Shown in pieces: positions 31,336-43,317 of a stretch of 44,856 nucleotides of DNA. The stretch is from contig WION01000430.1 in the NCBI GenBank assembly GCA_015039365.1, positions 1 through 44,856 of the forward strand, written 5' to 3'. Positions within the stretch are counted from its first letter, which is position 1; each line of letters begins with the position of its first letter. Below the pieces are notes generated by a model. That model worked only from the letters and a program-made list of their open reading frames with translations, made no database searches and was not told the origin of the DNA. Source of the DNA: Amanita rubescens. Lineage: Eukaryota; Basidiomycota; Agaricomycetes; Agaricales; Amanitaceae. The position numbers were made by a program, and so were the translations under genes.

Positions 31336-32675
31336 ATGGCTGTTCTCTCATCTCCGTTGTCCCTTCTATTGGCCGTGCCACCCGTCACTCGCGCGTTTAC
31401 CGCTGCAACATTCATCTTATCTTCCATTTATGCTTGGCTTTGGTGGTCCGGGTTGGTCCAGGAGGGTGCCCCGTACATTACCTTGGTCCCTGGTTCCGCT
31501 CTCTTCCATCCATGGACCCTCGTCATTTCTGCTCTCGTCGAAACTTCATTAATGGAGGTACGATCTCACTATCTCTTCCTCATATAGACCTGGCTTATCA
31601 TGTCAGCTCATTGCGACTCTAATTTTTGTACCCGCATCTCTAAAATATTTGGAACGCCTATGGGGAAGCGTGGAACTTGTGAAATTCATTGTCGTGTCAG
31701 TGGGCGTGTCAAATATCATCGCTTTCGGGTTCAATTGGATTGAATATTTTGTATTGGGCAACCCCGAGCTCTTTTTGTGTGTGGACACACTCTTGGGCAT
31801 ACACCGTCTTTTGTAACGTGCACACTTGCTAGGTATGGCATGCAGTATCATGGGCAAATGTCGCTGCAGATTGCACTCCTTGTCGCCTTCACGCAGCTCA
31901 TTCCTGAGCATCAGGTCCAGGTAATGGGCGTGTTAAGGGCACGCGTCAAGGTTCGTGGCAGCTGCGCAATAACTTATCATTGATTGCTGATTATGTTCAC
32001 CCCAGACGTTGCCAATGGCGTACTTGACTCTGTCAACTGTTTTATGCATCCTCGGCTTCCAGTGTCCATGGATTATCATCCAGTTTGGCTGGTACGTCAG
32101 CTGGGTCTATCTTCGTTTTTACAAGAAAAATCCGGGGGAATCGATCTCCGGTGGTGACACTTATGGCGATCGGAGCGAAACGTTTGCCCTCGTCTCTTGG
32201 TTCCCTCCATTTATGCGGTCTGTGACGCTATTCTCTACTTGGTGTATCCGGACTAATAAGAAGTTAGTTATCCTTTGACCATCCTTGGGGGCACTGTATA
32301 TTCAGTTGCCGCTCGTTTCCACCTGATTCCCTTGTCTGGCGGTGACATCGAGAACAACGGTTACGCCCAAGTTCCAGTGAATCCCCGGGCTGAGGCAGAA
32401 CGCCGAAGGTACAATCTCTTCTCACTCCCGGACGCAAGGCTGACTTTTACTACAGGGCGATGGCCTTGAAAGCCCTCGACCAGCGACTGGCGAATTCCTC
32501 TTCACCACCCAACTCCCATTCGACTGCGGGACCATCTCAAATGTCCCGTTCTTCGTCCGCAAATCAACCTATAGAACAATCTGCAGCATCCAATGCACGC
32601 AGCGTCGACCGCAAAAAGAGTGCAAGTGAGCTGGAGCTTGCTGAGAGTGGAAAGGCAGGTTCAGAAAATCGGTGA
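31336..32675 (+). CDS. TMEM115-like (DUF1751, rhomboid-related) multispanning Golgi membrane protein
   Basis: Homologue of TMEM115, a Golgi protein related to rhomboids but lacking the protease dyad. The Met at 31336 (MAVLSSPLSLLLAVPPVTRA) is the likely start; an upstream in-frame Met at 31285 would overlap the FAM32A start. Visible motifs: AWLWWSGLVQEGAPYITLVPGS, HPWTLVISALVET, YLERLWGSVELVKFIVV, GMQYHGQMSLQIALLVAFTQLIPEH, GWYVSWVYLRFYKK and FALVSWFPPFMRS. Near 32223 the frame needs one more G (GTGGAC) to read SVDAILYLVYP, and the following junction to VAARFHLIPL is unresolved. The C-terminal 90 residues are Ser/Ala-rich and cytosolic. Confidence 0.83.
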
Positions 32676-32823
32676 TGGTGGTTATGTATTTTGTACGACA
32701 TTTTATTCTCTACGATAGTTTCATCTCTCGTCTTATGATACGGTAATGCTATCCCATGTTGTGCTAAGGCTGCTTATATAAACAGTGACGGAACGGTGGT
32801 TGGCGCACTAATGTAGTACGCCT

Positions 32824-35800
32824 ATGTTCCAACAAGCTGCACCATTATCCGCTAGTTCTGCGCTGTCGGTAACACTCGATGGACGTGCTCCAGAGACTAT
32901 CTCTCCCAAGCAATCAGCAATGGTGACTCCGGGCTACCAGCGCTCCGATTCCTTTAGGTCACAAAATGACAATGTTAATGTCAATCCGGAAGAGCTCTTT
33001 GCAAAATGTACAATATCAGAAGTGAAGGGTTTCCAACACAAACTAAGGTACGTGCTGGTGGCTTGCGCTGTCGTCTTGGTTTCTTACCGCAGTCTAGGGC
33101 CGAAGCTGATCAAAAGCAGCAAGAATTAAGACTCATGGTTGGGTGCGTAATTCTGGTTCAAGGTGAAAAAATATATTTTGAGGTACGAATGAAAGTGCAG
33201 TGAACGGTATCGCGATATTCTGCAAGCATCGACTTCCATTATATCCATGTCAAAGTCATCAGAAAAAGTGTTGGACGCCTTGAGCGAGAGCAAGGCTGCC
33301 ATACTTCGTCAACAAGACCCTCCTGTTCTGAAGGGTTTACCCTCCCAGAGAGACACAGGTATGGCCCTTCCTTATATCGTTCGTCTATCTGAACCAGATT
33401 AGACGTACACCTTCATGCTCTCCAGCAGCTTGCCGCTCATGTCAAGTTATTAATCGACGCTCCTGAAAACCTTTGGCGCCTCATCGAGCGAAAAAAGTAT
33501 TTTCCAGCTACTTGGTTATTCCTATTAGTTCGGGTGGTTCATAGAGCCTTGTTACGCGATAACGAGCCAGAGGGCGCTTGGCAACACCGAGGTATTGATG
33601 TGCCAGTGAGTCAAGCGTTCATTGATAGCAAGGAAAGAATTACAACAACCGACTACTAGTCAGAATTCCCTCTGATACAACGCCAATGGGATGTTGTATC
33701 TCAACATCGCCCCCAAATTATCCACAAGGCGACTCTGTCCTTGCGTGTATTTGACATCCCATCAGAGGTACGTTCCAATATACATCATGAACATACTTTG
33801 TTGAACCGCATCTAGGATGCCTGCGCGGCCCTTGTATCTCTGTGCCTGTTGGATTCGCGCCCCTTAACGGATGCATTTTCGGACTTTCTTAACCAGCGTA
33901 CAAGGGCACTAGCGGGGGCTCTTTCTCATCAGTTTAATCAGAACCCAATAACCGCTAATGGCCATGCCCACTTGCATTCCAGTTCTAACTCAATATCGTT
34001 CGCTATATCATCCCAAACATCACCTGTTCAGGATGTAAAGGATGCTATGCAAACTGTCCTCCTGATCGTGGTACATACTGTGAAACTGGCTCGCGATATA
34101 TTTGATAATGAGGCTCCGGCAAGGTCGATGATGTACAATGTGCTAAAATTTATGCAGCCCGATAGTGATGAATCTGCTGGATCGGCCGTACTTCCATCAG
34201 AGCTTTGCCTTTCGACACTGTCTGTCCTTGCAACTCTTCCATCACCTATTCAACTGCAACTTCTTCCGCCAAACCTCAAAACATACAAGCCCTATGTGGA
34301 TCTTGGTTCTAGTTTCTCCATGATATCCCAAGTTGATCTATCCACCAAGCTTGACAAATGGCTTACCGAGTCAATCAACAAAATGAAAAGTTCATTCCAG
34401 CCATGGTTAGAGCGGTTACAGAGCGTGAAAGACGTCTGGTGCATCAAAACCTCGGTTCGGAAATGGATATCAGGTTCCCAAACCAAACCAAAGGAGGCAC
34501 TGCTCATTTTGAATGCTCTGGACGACCACTTTCGGCAACGGATTCTGGAGTTGTGGAAGATTGGTTTGCAAAATGCACACGAAATGTTTAGCATGGAACT
34601 CAAGTCTGTGATCGCCACCGTTGGAGAAGGAAAAGAAGACAACAGTATAGGTGCTTTCGTTTCTGAGATCTACATGACATCTGCTCATCATTTTTTTTAG
34701 ATTCCCCAATGGGCTATCTATATCATATTCCATCAATACCTCAGCATTCTCAGCTAGGACTGGGATCGAAACACAATCCATTTGAGAAACATTATTCTGC
34801 ATTGCGGAAACGACTTCTGCACCGCACACGTCTTTTGGATAATGTGATGGGAACACTTGAAACTTGCGCTCGCTCTATCCAAGATGACATCTCTTCCATG
34901 TCTAGCGGGGCAGAAGACAGCAGGTGATCTTGGTCGTCCGAGTTCGGATTCAGCTAACCAAAGTATAGGGATCTTGTTGATAACTTGGTGGAAGAATATC
35001 GCCCCTTGGCCAAAAATCTGTGCCAGGCTGTCGTACGCACATTGAAGGAAAGTGAAGAATCCCTGCAAGGTCAGAGCGATAACTTTACTTTGTTATTGAA
35101 TACTCAACCCGCGCAGAAAACGCAGGTCGTGGATTTGCCTTCCTTTATATGGTGCTGGCCGAACTCACGTCATCGTCCTGTTTCATAACCCTTATCGGTT
35201 GCGCGCCTGATGTTGCTCGAGGTAGCGTTCCGAGTCACTCCCGCTGAGCACGTCTGACCTGATTTTGTCAGAGTTCCGCCAAAGTCTGGAAAGTCTATAC
35301 GACAAGACGCTCGATCGCTGGAGAGAATATATTGCATCGACGAGCTTGGCTCACGACGTCAAATCACTGCCATCAAGTTTAATGAAATGTAAGTTGACCT
35401 CTGTCGGGATGACCTAAAGACTTACGCCTGTGTAAAGTAAAAGGACTATCAACGGATCTCCTTCGTTCATTAATTGCTCTGTCGACGTCTACTTTACAAT
35501 TAGGTCTCCCTCGGGATCTTGCAAAACGCAACCAGGTGGTCCATGCGACACTCAAATCTTTCGTTTCACGGTATCTCGCGAAGCCGCAGCCCGAGTCAAA
35601 GGAGCAAGTGGCTTTTGACCTTGCTATCTTACAACAAATTGTGAAACGGCACGGGGAAGACTGGCATGACGTCCACCAGGAACTTGCGAAGAGGCTCAAG
35701 GAGGTCAGGGTTCTAATTGACAGTGTGCTGCATCATGAACTCATGCGTTTCAATTTCAGCGGAGTGCAAGTGTTGCTGGCTCTGAAAAAGCGGCAGATGA

Positions 35801-35999
35801 GGCTTTGGCTCGTTGCCAAAACCTTCTTTCTCCCCTCTTGTCATACAATATACTGGATCGTCCGCCAGACGACAAGCAGAGCTTCCTACTACCTTTCGGC
35901 ATGCCAGTTTCAGATACCCAGTACCAGCCTGCTATATCCGTTGTGAAGCCCGGATCACGATTCGGGTTGTTATTGGTAGATGGGTCCATTGAATTTTAA
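32824..35999 (+). CDS. COG1: Conserved oligomeric Golgi complex subunit 1 (COG1)
   Basis: Tethering-complex subunit for retrograde Golgi transport. After a Ser-rich N-terminus come the Vps51/COG1-type coiled coil (FAKCTISEVKGFQHKLRAEA, DQKQQELRLMVGERYRDILQ), SEKVLDALSESKAAI, FPATWLFLLVRVVHRALL and SQHRPQIIHKATLSLR. Middle helical segments include LDSRPLTDAFSDFLNQR. The C-terminus is LLPFGMPVSDTQYQPAIS and FGLLLVDGSIEF. About ten short GT-AG introns rebuild in phase, for example 'ag' + 'g gcc' after 33117. Near 35771 one G is missing (GTGGTTGCTGG expected), which otherwise shifts the frame before SEKAADEALARCQNLLSPLL. Confidence 0.88.
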
Positions 36000-36156
36000 T
36001 TTTTGCATGTGGTATAATTATCAACTTTTGGATTCGTGACGGGTACCCATTCTTTGCTCAATGTTAAGCTTGAACGATATCAACAACGCATTAGTCTTCA
36101 TATATTCGTATCCCACAATCAACAACAGACGACTGTAAAGTAGGTAAAGGCAGCGA

Positions 36157-36569
36157 TTAGGCACCTCCGCTGCACCAAAGTCAGCTCGACGGTCAATATG
36201 ACATGAGAAGCACATACACGAGGATATTGTTTCTAGCAAGAAAATTAGTTGACATTAATGCAAGAAAAGGCGGAGGGCGTACATTGGGATGTGAATGAGC
36301 TTCACGAAATACCCAATAAATCCAATGACTGCAAATCCAACTGCGACCGCTCTGCAGATCTGGAGAAATTCTGCAACAATGTCAGGCGCCGAGGCCCGCA
36401 TGGCATGAACTTTAGCCTCACCCTTCTGCGAAGGTTTTGTACAACGTGTCACAAACTAGCAGGAGAAGTCGTTAGAGCCAGTCGAGGCAACTACAACAGC
36501 ACATACTTGATTACCATCCCGGACAAACTGCTGGGGAACTTCCATGAACTCGCGAAGCTTTTCAGACAT
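36157..36569 (-). CDS. SEC61G: SEC61 translocon gamma subunit
   Basis: Tail-anchored gamma subunit (Sss1 type) of the ER protein-conducting channel. The start at 36569 reads [19 protein letters not shown]. After introns come [29 protein letters not shown] with the single transmembrane helix, [20 protein letters not shown] and a stop at 36157. Four introns interrupt a protein of about 70 residues, so exons are as short as about 15 bp at the 3' end. It is complete and intact. This gene is a known neighbour of the Agaricomycete A locus. Divergent from the PPR gene by 87 bp. Confidence 0.93.
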
Positions 36570-36656
36570 TGGGAGAGCGCAAAGGAGTGATGGTGGGAGG
36601 AAGTAGAAATGTAATGTAGCGTGGCATTCTCACGACACACGCATCTCCATGCATGA

Positions 36657-38915
36657 ATGTCCTTCAGCAATGTCCTGACTCGCTCCATCGGATTCCGCCC
36701 CCTTTCTCGTCTAAAAAATCCTGGTTTTCTGCCCAGTCGATATGTCCATAACCTTTTCCCAAATGACCTCAGTATTCTTGTAGACGAACTCAAGGCACCA
36801 GAACATCCCCATGCTATCCATTACAGTTATCCTGCCCTAGTAACACAACTCCGGGAGTGGCGCAAAAACGTACATGTTGCCCCACCGCTGAACAAGCATC
36901 ACCTCATAGTCATTTTACAAAAACTCGGGGAATCCGGCAGACCCGCAGACCTGCAACGGATTGAAGACATTTTGGCAGATATGTCGTCCGTGTTCGGTGT
37001 CGAGCCATCCCCCGATATCCACACCATTATTCTCCACGCTCTTAAAAAGAATGCAAACATGCAAACATTGTATCGATGGCTTCTGCACATACCATCACGT
37101 CCGGGAAACTTTGGACCGACTATCGATCAATATCACGTCGTACTCGAAGCCTGTTCGGAATTGGGATCCTTCAAACAGATGCGGAATATGGTTCTTTCAA
37201 TGCGAAAGGCTGGGTGCAAGCCTGTCGTTGAAACTTTCAGAATACTTGTTCGCGCTCGTTGGCAATATGCTACAGAGGAGGAAAAAGTACCTCATCTCGC
37301 CGTTTTCTCGACGATCCTCGAGGACATGAAGCGTGAAGGTCTTCCTTACGATCAGACCTTGTCAGACATGTTATTTTCGGGGTATGCAGATCGCGGCATG
37401 TTTGCTTACGCCAGGCAGATACAATCACTGTTCGAACGGCAATTTCCCAAGGCCCAACCCGGGGACGAGCAAAATCTCAGCTGGATTTTCAAGCTATCCC
37501 GTGCATCACAGTATTATGGTGTCAAGGGAGCGATGGAAACATTCCGTTCGTTGGAGAAAGAAGGATGCAAGGCCGATCCGGCGACTGTCAGAGCATTGTT
37601 AAGACATTCGAGCACATTATCAGATCTTGAATACGTCGAGAAAGAACTAGAGCTAAAACCATCTATCGACGTTTATTCCAGGCTCATTGATAACTGTGCC
37701 CGCACTGGTCATATCGACGGGGCCCTCGCTTTATTCGATCGTGCCAAAAGCGAAGGCCTGAAGCCAGACGCCCCTTCGGTTGCACCTCTTATCAAATCCC
37801 TGTGCCAAAAGATTGGTGATGAGCCCCCAGAGATATCACTCGACAAAGCGATTCTCTTATACCAAGGGTTATCAAGCTGCCACCCTTCTGACATAGCTGC
37901 TGAAGATAAGGCATCGTACCTGGAACATTCTGCAGGCCCAGATCTCAACATTTACCATATGCTTTTACGCGGACTTGCCTCATCATCCAATATCCAAAAA
38001 TACTTTCCAGTTGCTATGTCGCTGCTTGAAGACATGGATGTTCGTGGAGTTTCTAAAAATGACAGCATCACCGCCTCTTCCATCATCGTGCTCCACATGC
38101 GAAACACCGAACAGCCCGCAGATGCTCTCGATGCCTACCATATGCATCGATCCGCCCTTGACGAAAAGGGATATGCTGTCGTGTTACACGCATTCAGCAA
38201 GCTCACATTTGGGAGCATTACTCATGTTCCTTCCTTGATAGATTACTTTGGTATCGTCAGGGACATGCGTCAAGCTGGATTTGCCATTACAGCAGAGGTT
38301 TATACGATCCTATTGAAACGGCTGGCTTTGTTGGCGACGCAACTTAGCCAAGGGGGTCAAATAGAGGGCGACATATCTGGCGATGTCGGAGCCGAGTTCC
38401 GCATTTCGATCATTGCAACAACCAGACGTGTGCATGATCTGCTCACTTTAGACGCCAATATCTCTCCTGATGCACATGTATGGAACCAGTTGATGGACAC
38501 ATATCAGCGACTCGGTTGCTTTGGAGATGCATACAGGGTCTGGGAGCTGTTGTACCTGTCTGGCATGTTCGACCATGTCAGCGTTAGTATTATCCTTGAC
38601 GCATGTGGATACGCGGGTGCTTGGCAGGTGGCGAAGCAAGTCCGCCAGCGGCTGGCCAGAGATAGATTCAGACTCAACGAACGCAACTGGAATGCCTGGA
38701 TCGAATGTCTCTGTCGCCTGGGACGTCTTAACGATGCTGTCAAGACCGTGTGCATAGAAATGGGAAAGGAGGAAGTGTCTGCCGATGTGGAGAGCGTTAG
38801 AATTTTGCTCAAGTTTGCGCGGAAAGCTGGTCGACAGGACGAAGTTGTGTCAAGGATCCAACAGCATCTGCCTGACCTATGGACTTCTCTACATGAAGAG
38901 TTCCAGGTCTCGTAG
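36657..38915 (+). CDS. Pentatricopeptide-repeat (PPR) protein, probably mitochondrial
   Basis: Intronless 752-residue protein, unusual among the intron-rich neighbours. The N-terminus is basic and lacks acidic residues (MSFSNVLTRSIGFRPLSRLK), typical of mitochondrial targeting. Degenerate 35-residue helical repeats follow: for example EACSELGSFKQMRNMVLSMRK, DNCARTGHIDGALALFDRAK with SEGLKPDAPS, and ALDAYHMHRSALDEKGY. Such proteins bind organelle RNA in maturation or translation; the specific target is not predictable. An out-of-frame ATG lies 4 bp upstream of the chosen start. The stop is 97 bp from the end of the convergent glycine decarboxylase gene. Confidence 0.85.
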   Translation: MSFSNVLTRSIGFRPLSRLKNPGFLPSRYVHNLFPNDLSILVDELKAPEHPHAIHYSYPALVTQLREWRKNVHVAPPLNKHHLIVILQKLGESGRPADLQRIEDILADMSSVFGVEPSPDIHTIILHALKKNANMQTLYRWLLHIPSRPGNFGPTIDQYHVVLEACSELGSFKQMRNMVLSMRKAGCKPVVETFRILVRARWQYATEEEKVPHLAVFSTILEDMKREGLPYDQTLSDMLFSGYADRGMFAYARQIQSLFERQFPKAQPGDEQNLSWIFKLSRASQYYGVKGAMETFRSLEKEGCKADPATVRALLRHSSTLSDLEYVEKELELKPSIDVYSRLIDNCARTGHIDGALALFDRAKSEGLKPDAPSVAPLIKSLCQKIGDEPPEISLDKAILLYQGLSSCHPSDIAAEDKASYLEHSAGPDLNIYHMLLRGLASSSNIQKYFPVAMSLLEDMDVRGVSKNDSITASSIIVLHMRNTEQPADALDAYHMHRSALDEKGYAVVLHAFSKLTFGSITHVPSLIDYFGIVRDMRQAGFAITAEVYTILLKRLALLATQLSQGGQIEGDISGDVGAEFRISIIATTRRVHDLLTLDANISPDAHVWNQLMDTYQRLGCFGDAYRVWELLYLSGMFDHVSVSIILDACGYAGAWQVAKQVRQRLARDRFRLNERNWNAWIECLCRLGRLNDAVKTVCIEMGKEEVSADVESVRILLKFARKAGRQDEVVSRIQQHLPDLWTSLHEEFQVS

Positions 38916-39012
38916 TCTCGATATGATTATAGTATATGTATTTGGTCTAATCCATCGTCGTCTAATGTCATACATAGAACGGGGTAATAAAAAGTCCAGA
39001 GGTATCTAAAGT

Positions 39013-42000
39013 CTAATCAATCTGTGAAGCCACCTCTTCTACCGTCGGGCAGTCGCACTATGCTGCTATCAGCGTCATTATTTTCATTGATTGAAGAGCA
39101 GACTTACAACCAGATTCAAGTCTCCAAATGCTGTTTAAGAAGTATGTTATTCATGCGAGAATCGTACAATACCCAGAATAACGTACCATCATCTACTCGT
39201 GCCACTGTCGGCCACATTTTCTTCTCAAGCAACCAAGGTAAGGGATACGCTGCAGTTTGACGAGAATATGGTCTGAAACGTTTGTTTGTATGAGCTTCTC
39301 AATTGCCTGACAACCGTGCGTACCGATTCCACTGTGCATCAGCGACGGCGACAGCGGTCATAGGATGAGGAGCATTCCTCAGGACATTGTTTTCTCTAGG
39401 TTGCTTTCCATCTATGATTTCCTGAGCTTCTTTGCGTATCTGCACCATGGCGTCACAGAATCTGAAAGTCGTGAGTAGGCAGTATATCATAAAGACGGAA
39501 ACTACCTGTCAATTTCGTCCAGCGTCTCTGATTCTGTTGGTTCGATCAGCATGCATGTTGAGATTGGCCAGGAACAAGTCGGAGGGTGGAATCCGTAATC
39601 CTGCCAATATAGATAAGATGAGCTCGACGTAAATATATAGGAAACATACCTGAAGACGTTTCGCGAAGTCGGCAACTTTAAGTCCGGCGGCTTTGTCGAA
39701 TTCGGCCAAGTCGATGAGCAATTCGTGTGCAACACGACCGTTCTCGTTCTTGAACCGTAGACTATAATGACCAGAAAGACGAGCGGCCATATAATTGGCA
39801 TTGAGTAAGGCGATCTTGGAGGAATCTGAGAGTCCTTTTCCACCTAGCATCCGTATATAGGCCCATGAAATCAGGTGGATCGAAGCGCTTCCAAAAGGCG
39901 CTGCTGAGATAGCATCAATAGCGGTCCCATTTTTGAAAGATAGGTGGGGATGGGTAGGAAGGAACGGTGCAAGATGTTCCGCCACACAAATAGGCCTGCG
40001 AATAATGAACGGGTGGATTTTCGTGAGTTATCGGCTATGCTCACCCTACACCTGGACCACCGCCACCATGCGGACTATGTGATATTCAGTCTAACAAGTT
40101 TATGGTTCAGGTTGAAATACCTTACATTGAGAATGTTTTATGAAGATTGAGGTGACACACATCGCCGCCACATTTTTCCGGGTTGGTGATACCGATTTGC
40201 GCATTCAGATTTGCACCTGTTGAACTCGGTCAGAGATGCATTACGCAAATATAACGACAACTTGCCGTCAAGATAAACTTGGCCACCGTTGTCGTGGATG
40301 ATTTTGCACGCCTGGGACTACATTCAGCTAAACAACAAGACGCTCGTTAAGCTCACTCGCCTCTTGTACACCATCCTCGAAAACACCGAATGTTGAAGGG
40401 TATGTTATCTGGTCGGGAAATTAGTAAAAATCACACCACTTGGTAATGACAATCTCACCATGAAAGCTGCCAGATTATTTTTGTGCTTCTCAGCTTTCGC
40501 TCTGAGGTCATTCAAATCAAGAGTGCCGTCACTGTTCACTTTGACAGCAACGACTTTGAGACCTGCCATGACGGCCGACTAATATATGTTAAGCTTGGAC
40601 ATCGGGTGCATTATATAATGCCAACTTACAGCAGGATTAGTGCCATGCGCACTCAAGGGTATTAAACAGATGTCGCGGTGAGATTCGCTACGAGATTCAT
40701 GGTATGCTCGTATGACACAGAGACCAGCGTATTCGCCTGCAGCACCAGAGTTGGGTTGCAGGGAAGCAGCGTGGAATCCTGTGACTTTACACAAATCGTT
40801 TTCCAATTCCTGTCTTGCGTTTCAAACCAAAGAGTTTTAAAAACGTAAGAAAACAAACCTTGATTATTGCACTATATCCTTGAACCTGGTCGTGAGGGGC
40901 GAATGGATGGGCAGCACCAAACTCCGGCCAAGTTACTGGAATCATACTACTCGTACTGTTCAACTTCATGGTACAACTTCCTAGAGGAATCATTGAGTGG
41001 ACAAGTCCAACATCCTTCGATGAGAGATGGAATATGTAACGAAGCATTTCTGTCTCCGAATGGTGTTTGTTGAAAACTGGATGTGGCAGAAAATCTGATG
41101 TGCGACGTAATCCTTCTGGAATAGCCTGCGATTCAACAGGCTCTAGATCTGCCACGGACAAAGTTGGCTTAGAGGCGGCGGAAGCGAAAGCATTAACGAG
41201 CGATAACAAGTCTCCAGGAGTGATACTTTCGTCGAACGTGACGCCAACGCGTTTCTCGTCAACCCGACGCAAGTTAATGCCTGCAGCAAGAGAAGCAGCA
41301 TGGACAGCCTCAGCATCTGCGACGACGGAAGTCACGTCTAAAGTGACCGTGTCAAAGAAATGGTCATTCTCGGCTTTGTAGCCAAATCTTTCGACTAAGT
41401 TTTTGAAGACCTGCGCGAATCCGTGAACCTTGTTTGCAATCCGACTGAGGCCATCTCGTCCATGATAGATCGCATACATAGCTGCCATATTCGCAAGTAA
41501 AGCCTGACTAGTGCAAATATTGCTAGTAGCTTTCTCGCGGCGAATATGCTGTTCCCGTGCTACCAAAAAAATCAGGCGGTGTTGGACAAGATACATTTTT
41601 TGCTTACTTTGCAAGGCCAGCCTGTACGCGGGGTTTCCGCTGGCGTCACGGCTACGACCGATCAATCGACCGGGCATCTTCCTTTTCAAAGCATCTTTCA
41701 CGGCAAAAAATGCCGCCTGCGGGCCCCCATAACCAGGAGGAACTCCGAAACGTCCAGAATTGCCGAGGACGATGTCTGCCCCCCATTCGCCGGGAGGTTT
41801 AAGCATGGTTAAAGCCAGTAAGTCAGTGGCACATGCCACTAGGCCTCCCGCAGAGTGAACAATCTGCGCCAAGGAACTGAAATCTTTGATCTTTCCATCA
41901 ACATCGGGATACTGAACAAGAACACCACAACAATTAGATATGATCGCATCATTCTTGATGAGGTTGAAGGAGTCTCCAACAACTAATTCAATCCCAAAGC

Positions 42001-42776
42001 CTTTTGCACGGGTGCGAAGGACAGCAAGAGTTTGAGGCAAGATGCCAGAGTCCACTATGAATATTCGCTTCTTCTGAGAAGTCGAAGCGAACGCCATAAC
42101 CATGGCTTCGGCTGCTGCAGTTGCTTCATCTAACAAGGAAGCATTTGCGACATCCATAGAGGTTAATGACATGACCATGGTCTGGAAATTAAGTAGAGAT
42201 TCCAGGCGACCTGTATTTGTATATTTAATTTGAGATTAACGCATACCATATCCGACATACCCTGCGCTATCTCAGGCTGATAGGGAGTGTAGGGAGTGTA
42301 CCAAGCGGGATTTTCCAGAACCTGGAAAGTCGAGGTTTCAGTTACCATGTCTTTAACACAGTGGTTGAGATATGACATACGTTGCGCAGGATGACGGGCG
42401 GAACTACTGCTGCATGATAACCCATACCAATGTAATTTTTATGAGGCTTGTTCAAAGCTCCCAATGCCTTTGCTCTCTCATGCAGTTGTGATTCGCTGAG
42501 AGCAGGCATAGCGGTGTTATCTAAAAAGGACGCAGGTACTCTGATTTTTTGAGGAACAGTTTCACCGATAAAGGCTTCCATGGAGCTATAGCCCAGCTTC
42601 GATAACATTTTCGAGGTCTCGGCGTCATCAGGACCGATATGTCGCTCTGGGAAAGTGTCAAGGGGAGAGAACAGAGAAGCGGGCTTTCTCAGGCTCGCAA
42701 AACCTCGGCTAAGTCTCAAGGGGCGAGACAAGGTGGAAATGCGCCCTACGACTGAGGAACAGCGTAGAAAAACCAT
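39013..42776 (-). CDS. GCV2: Glycine decarboxylase P-protein (glycine cleavage system), mitochondrial
   Basis: PLP-dependent P-protein that decarboxylates glycine and passes the aminomethyl group to the lipoyl H-protein in the mitochondrial matrix. Start chosen at 42776 ([20 protein letters not shown]), a good presequence; the frame is open back to a Met at 42899. Motifs: [85 protein letters not shown], and the PLP lysine in [11 protein letters not shown] followed by [10 protein letters not shown] across an intron. The end, [20 protein letters not shown], is rebuilt over two introns. About ten introns, all in phase, and no breaks found. Length about 1000 residues, as usual. Confidence 0.96.
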
Positions 42777-42899
42777 CGGAACGAAACTCGCAGTCAGAGA
42801 GGTTGACAGAGGGTTGATAAAAAAGTTGCGTGAAGTTCCGATAGGGTTGAGAAAAATGAAATCCTTGCGAAACGGGAAAGTATTCACCGAGCCATTCAC

Positions 42900-43317
42900 C
42901 GAGTAACCTTATCGATAATAGACAGGGTTGTAAAGATGGGCGAAAAGCTCAAAGCTAGGCACTCAAGATAGCCCATCGAGAGCCGTGTCCTGCGGAGGCT
43001 TACAAGCAAAATGCAAAGAGAAGTGAACAAAGTTAGGCTCGTTAGACGCCCAACTAGATACGGACAGACAAATTTTTTTTCTAGCTGGCTCGGAGGACGG
43101 AACCCCGCGCGTGACGTCACTTCAGGACGCGTTACCATCGCTCGCGCCAGGCACTAGGCACTCAGCGCTCAGCGCTCAGGACCGACTATCGCGCTGAAAG
43201 ATTTGCCTCGCGCCACGGCGCGCATCGGTCCGGCGCACGGTCGCTGCGTCTACATTGCGCGTACGTCGTATGTACATATACACTACTGAGTCCTCGACCG
43301 CGCCACACGCGCCACCA
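42900..43317. other. Intergenic region between glycine decarboxylase and RSC9-like genes
   Basis: No gene seen. This is the upstream region of the GCV2-type gene and the downstream flank of the RSC9-like gene. It holds a poly-T tract at about 43072-43080 and a short direct repeat near 43150-43180 (ggcactcagcgctcagcgctcagg), followed by CG-rich sequence up to 43320. Confidence 0.5.
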
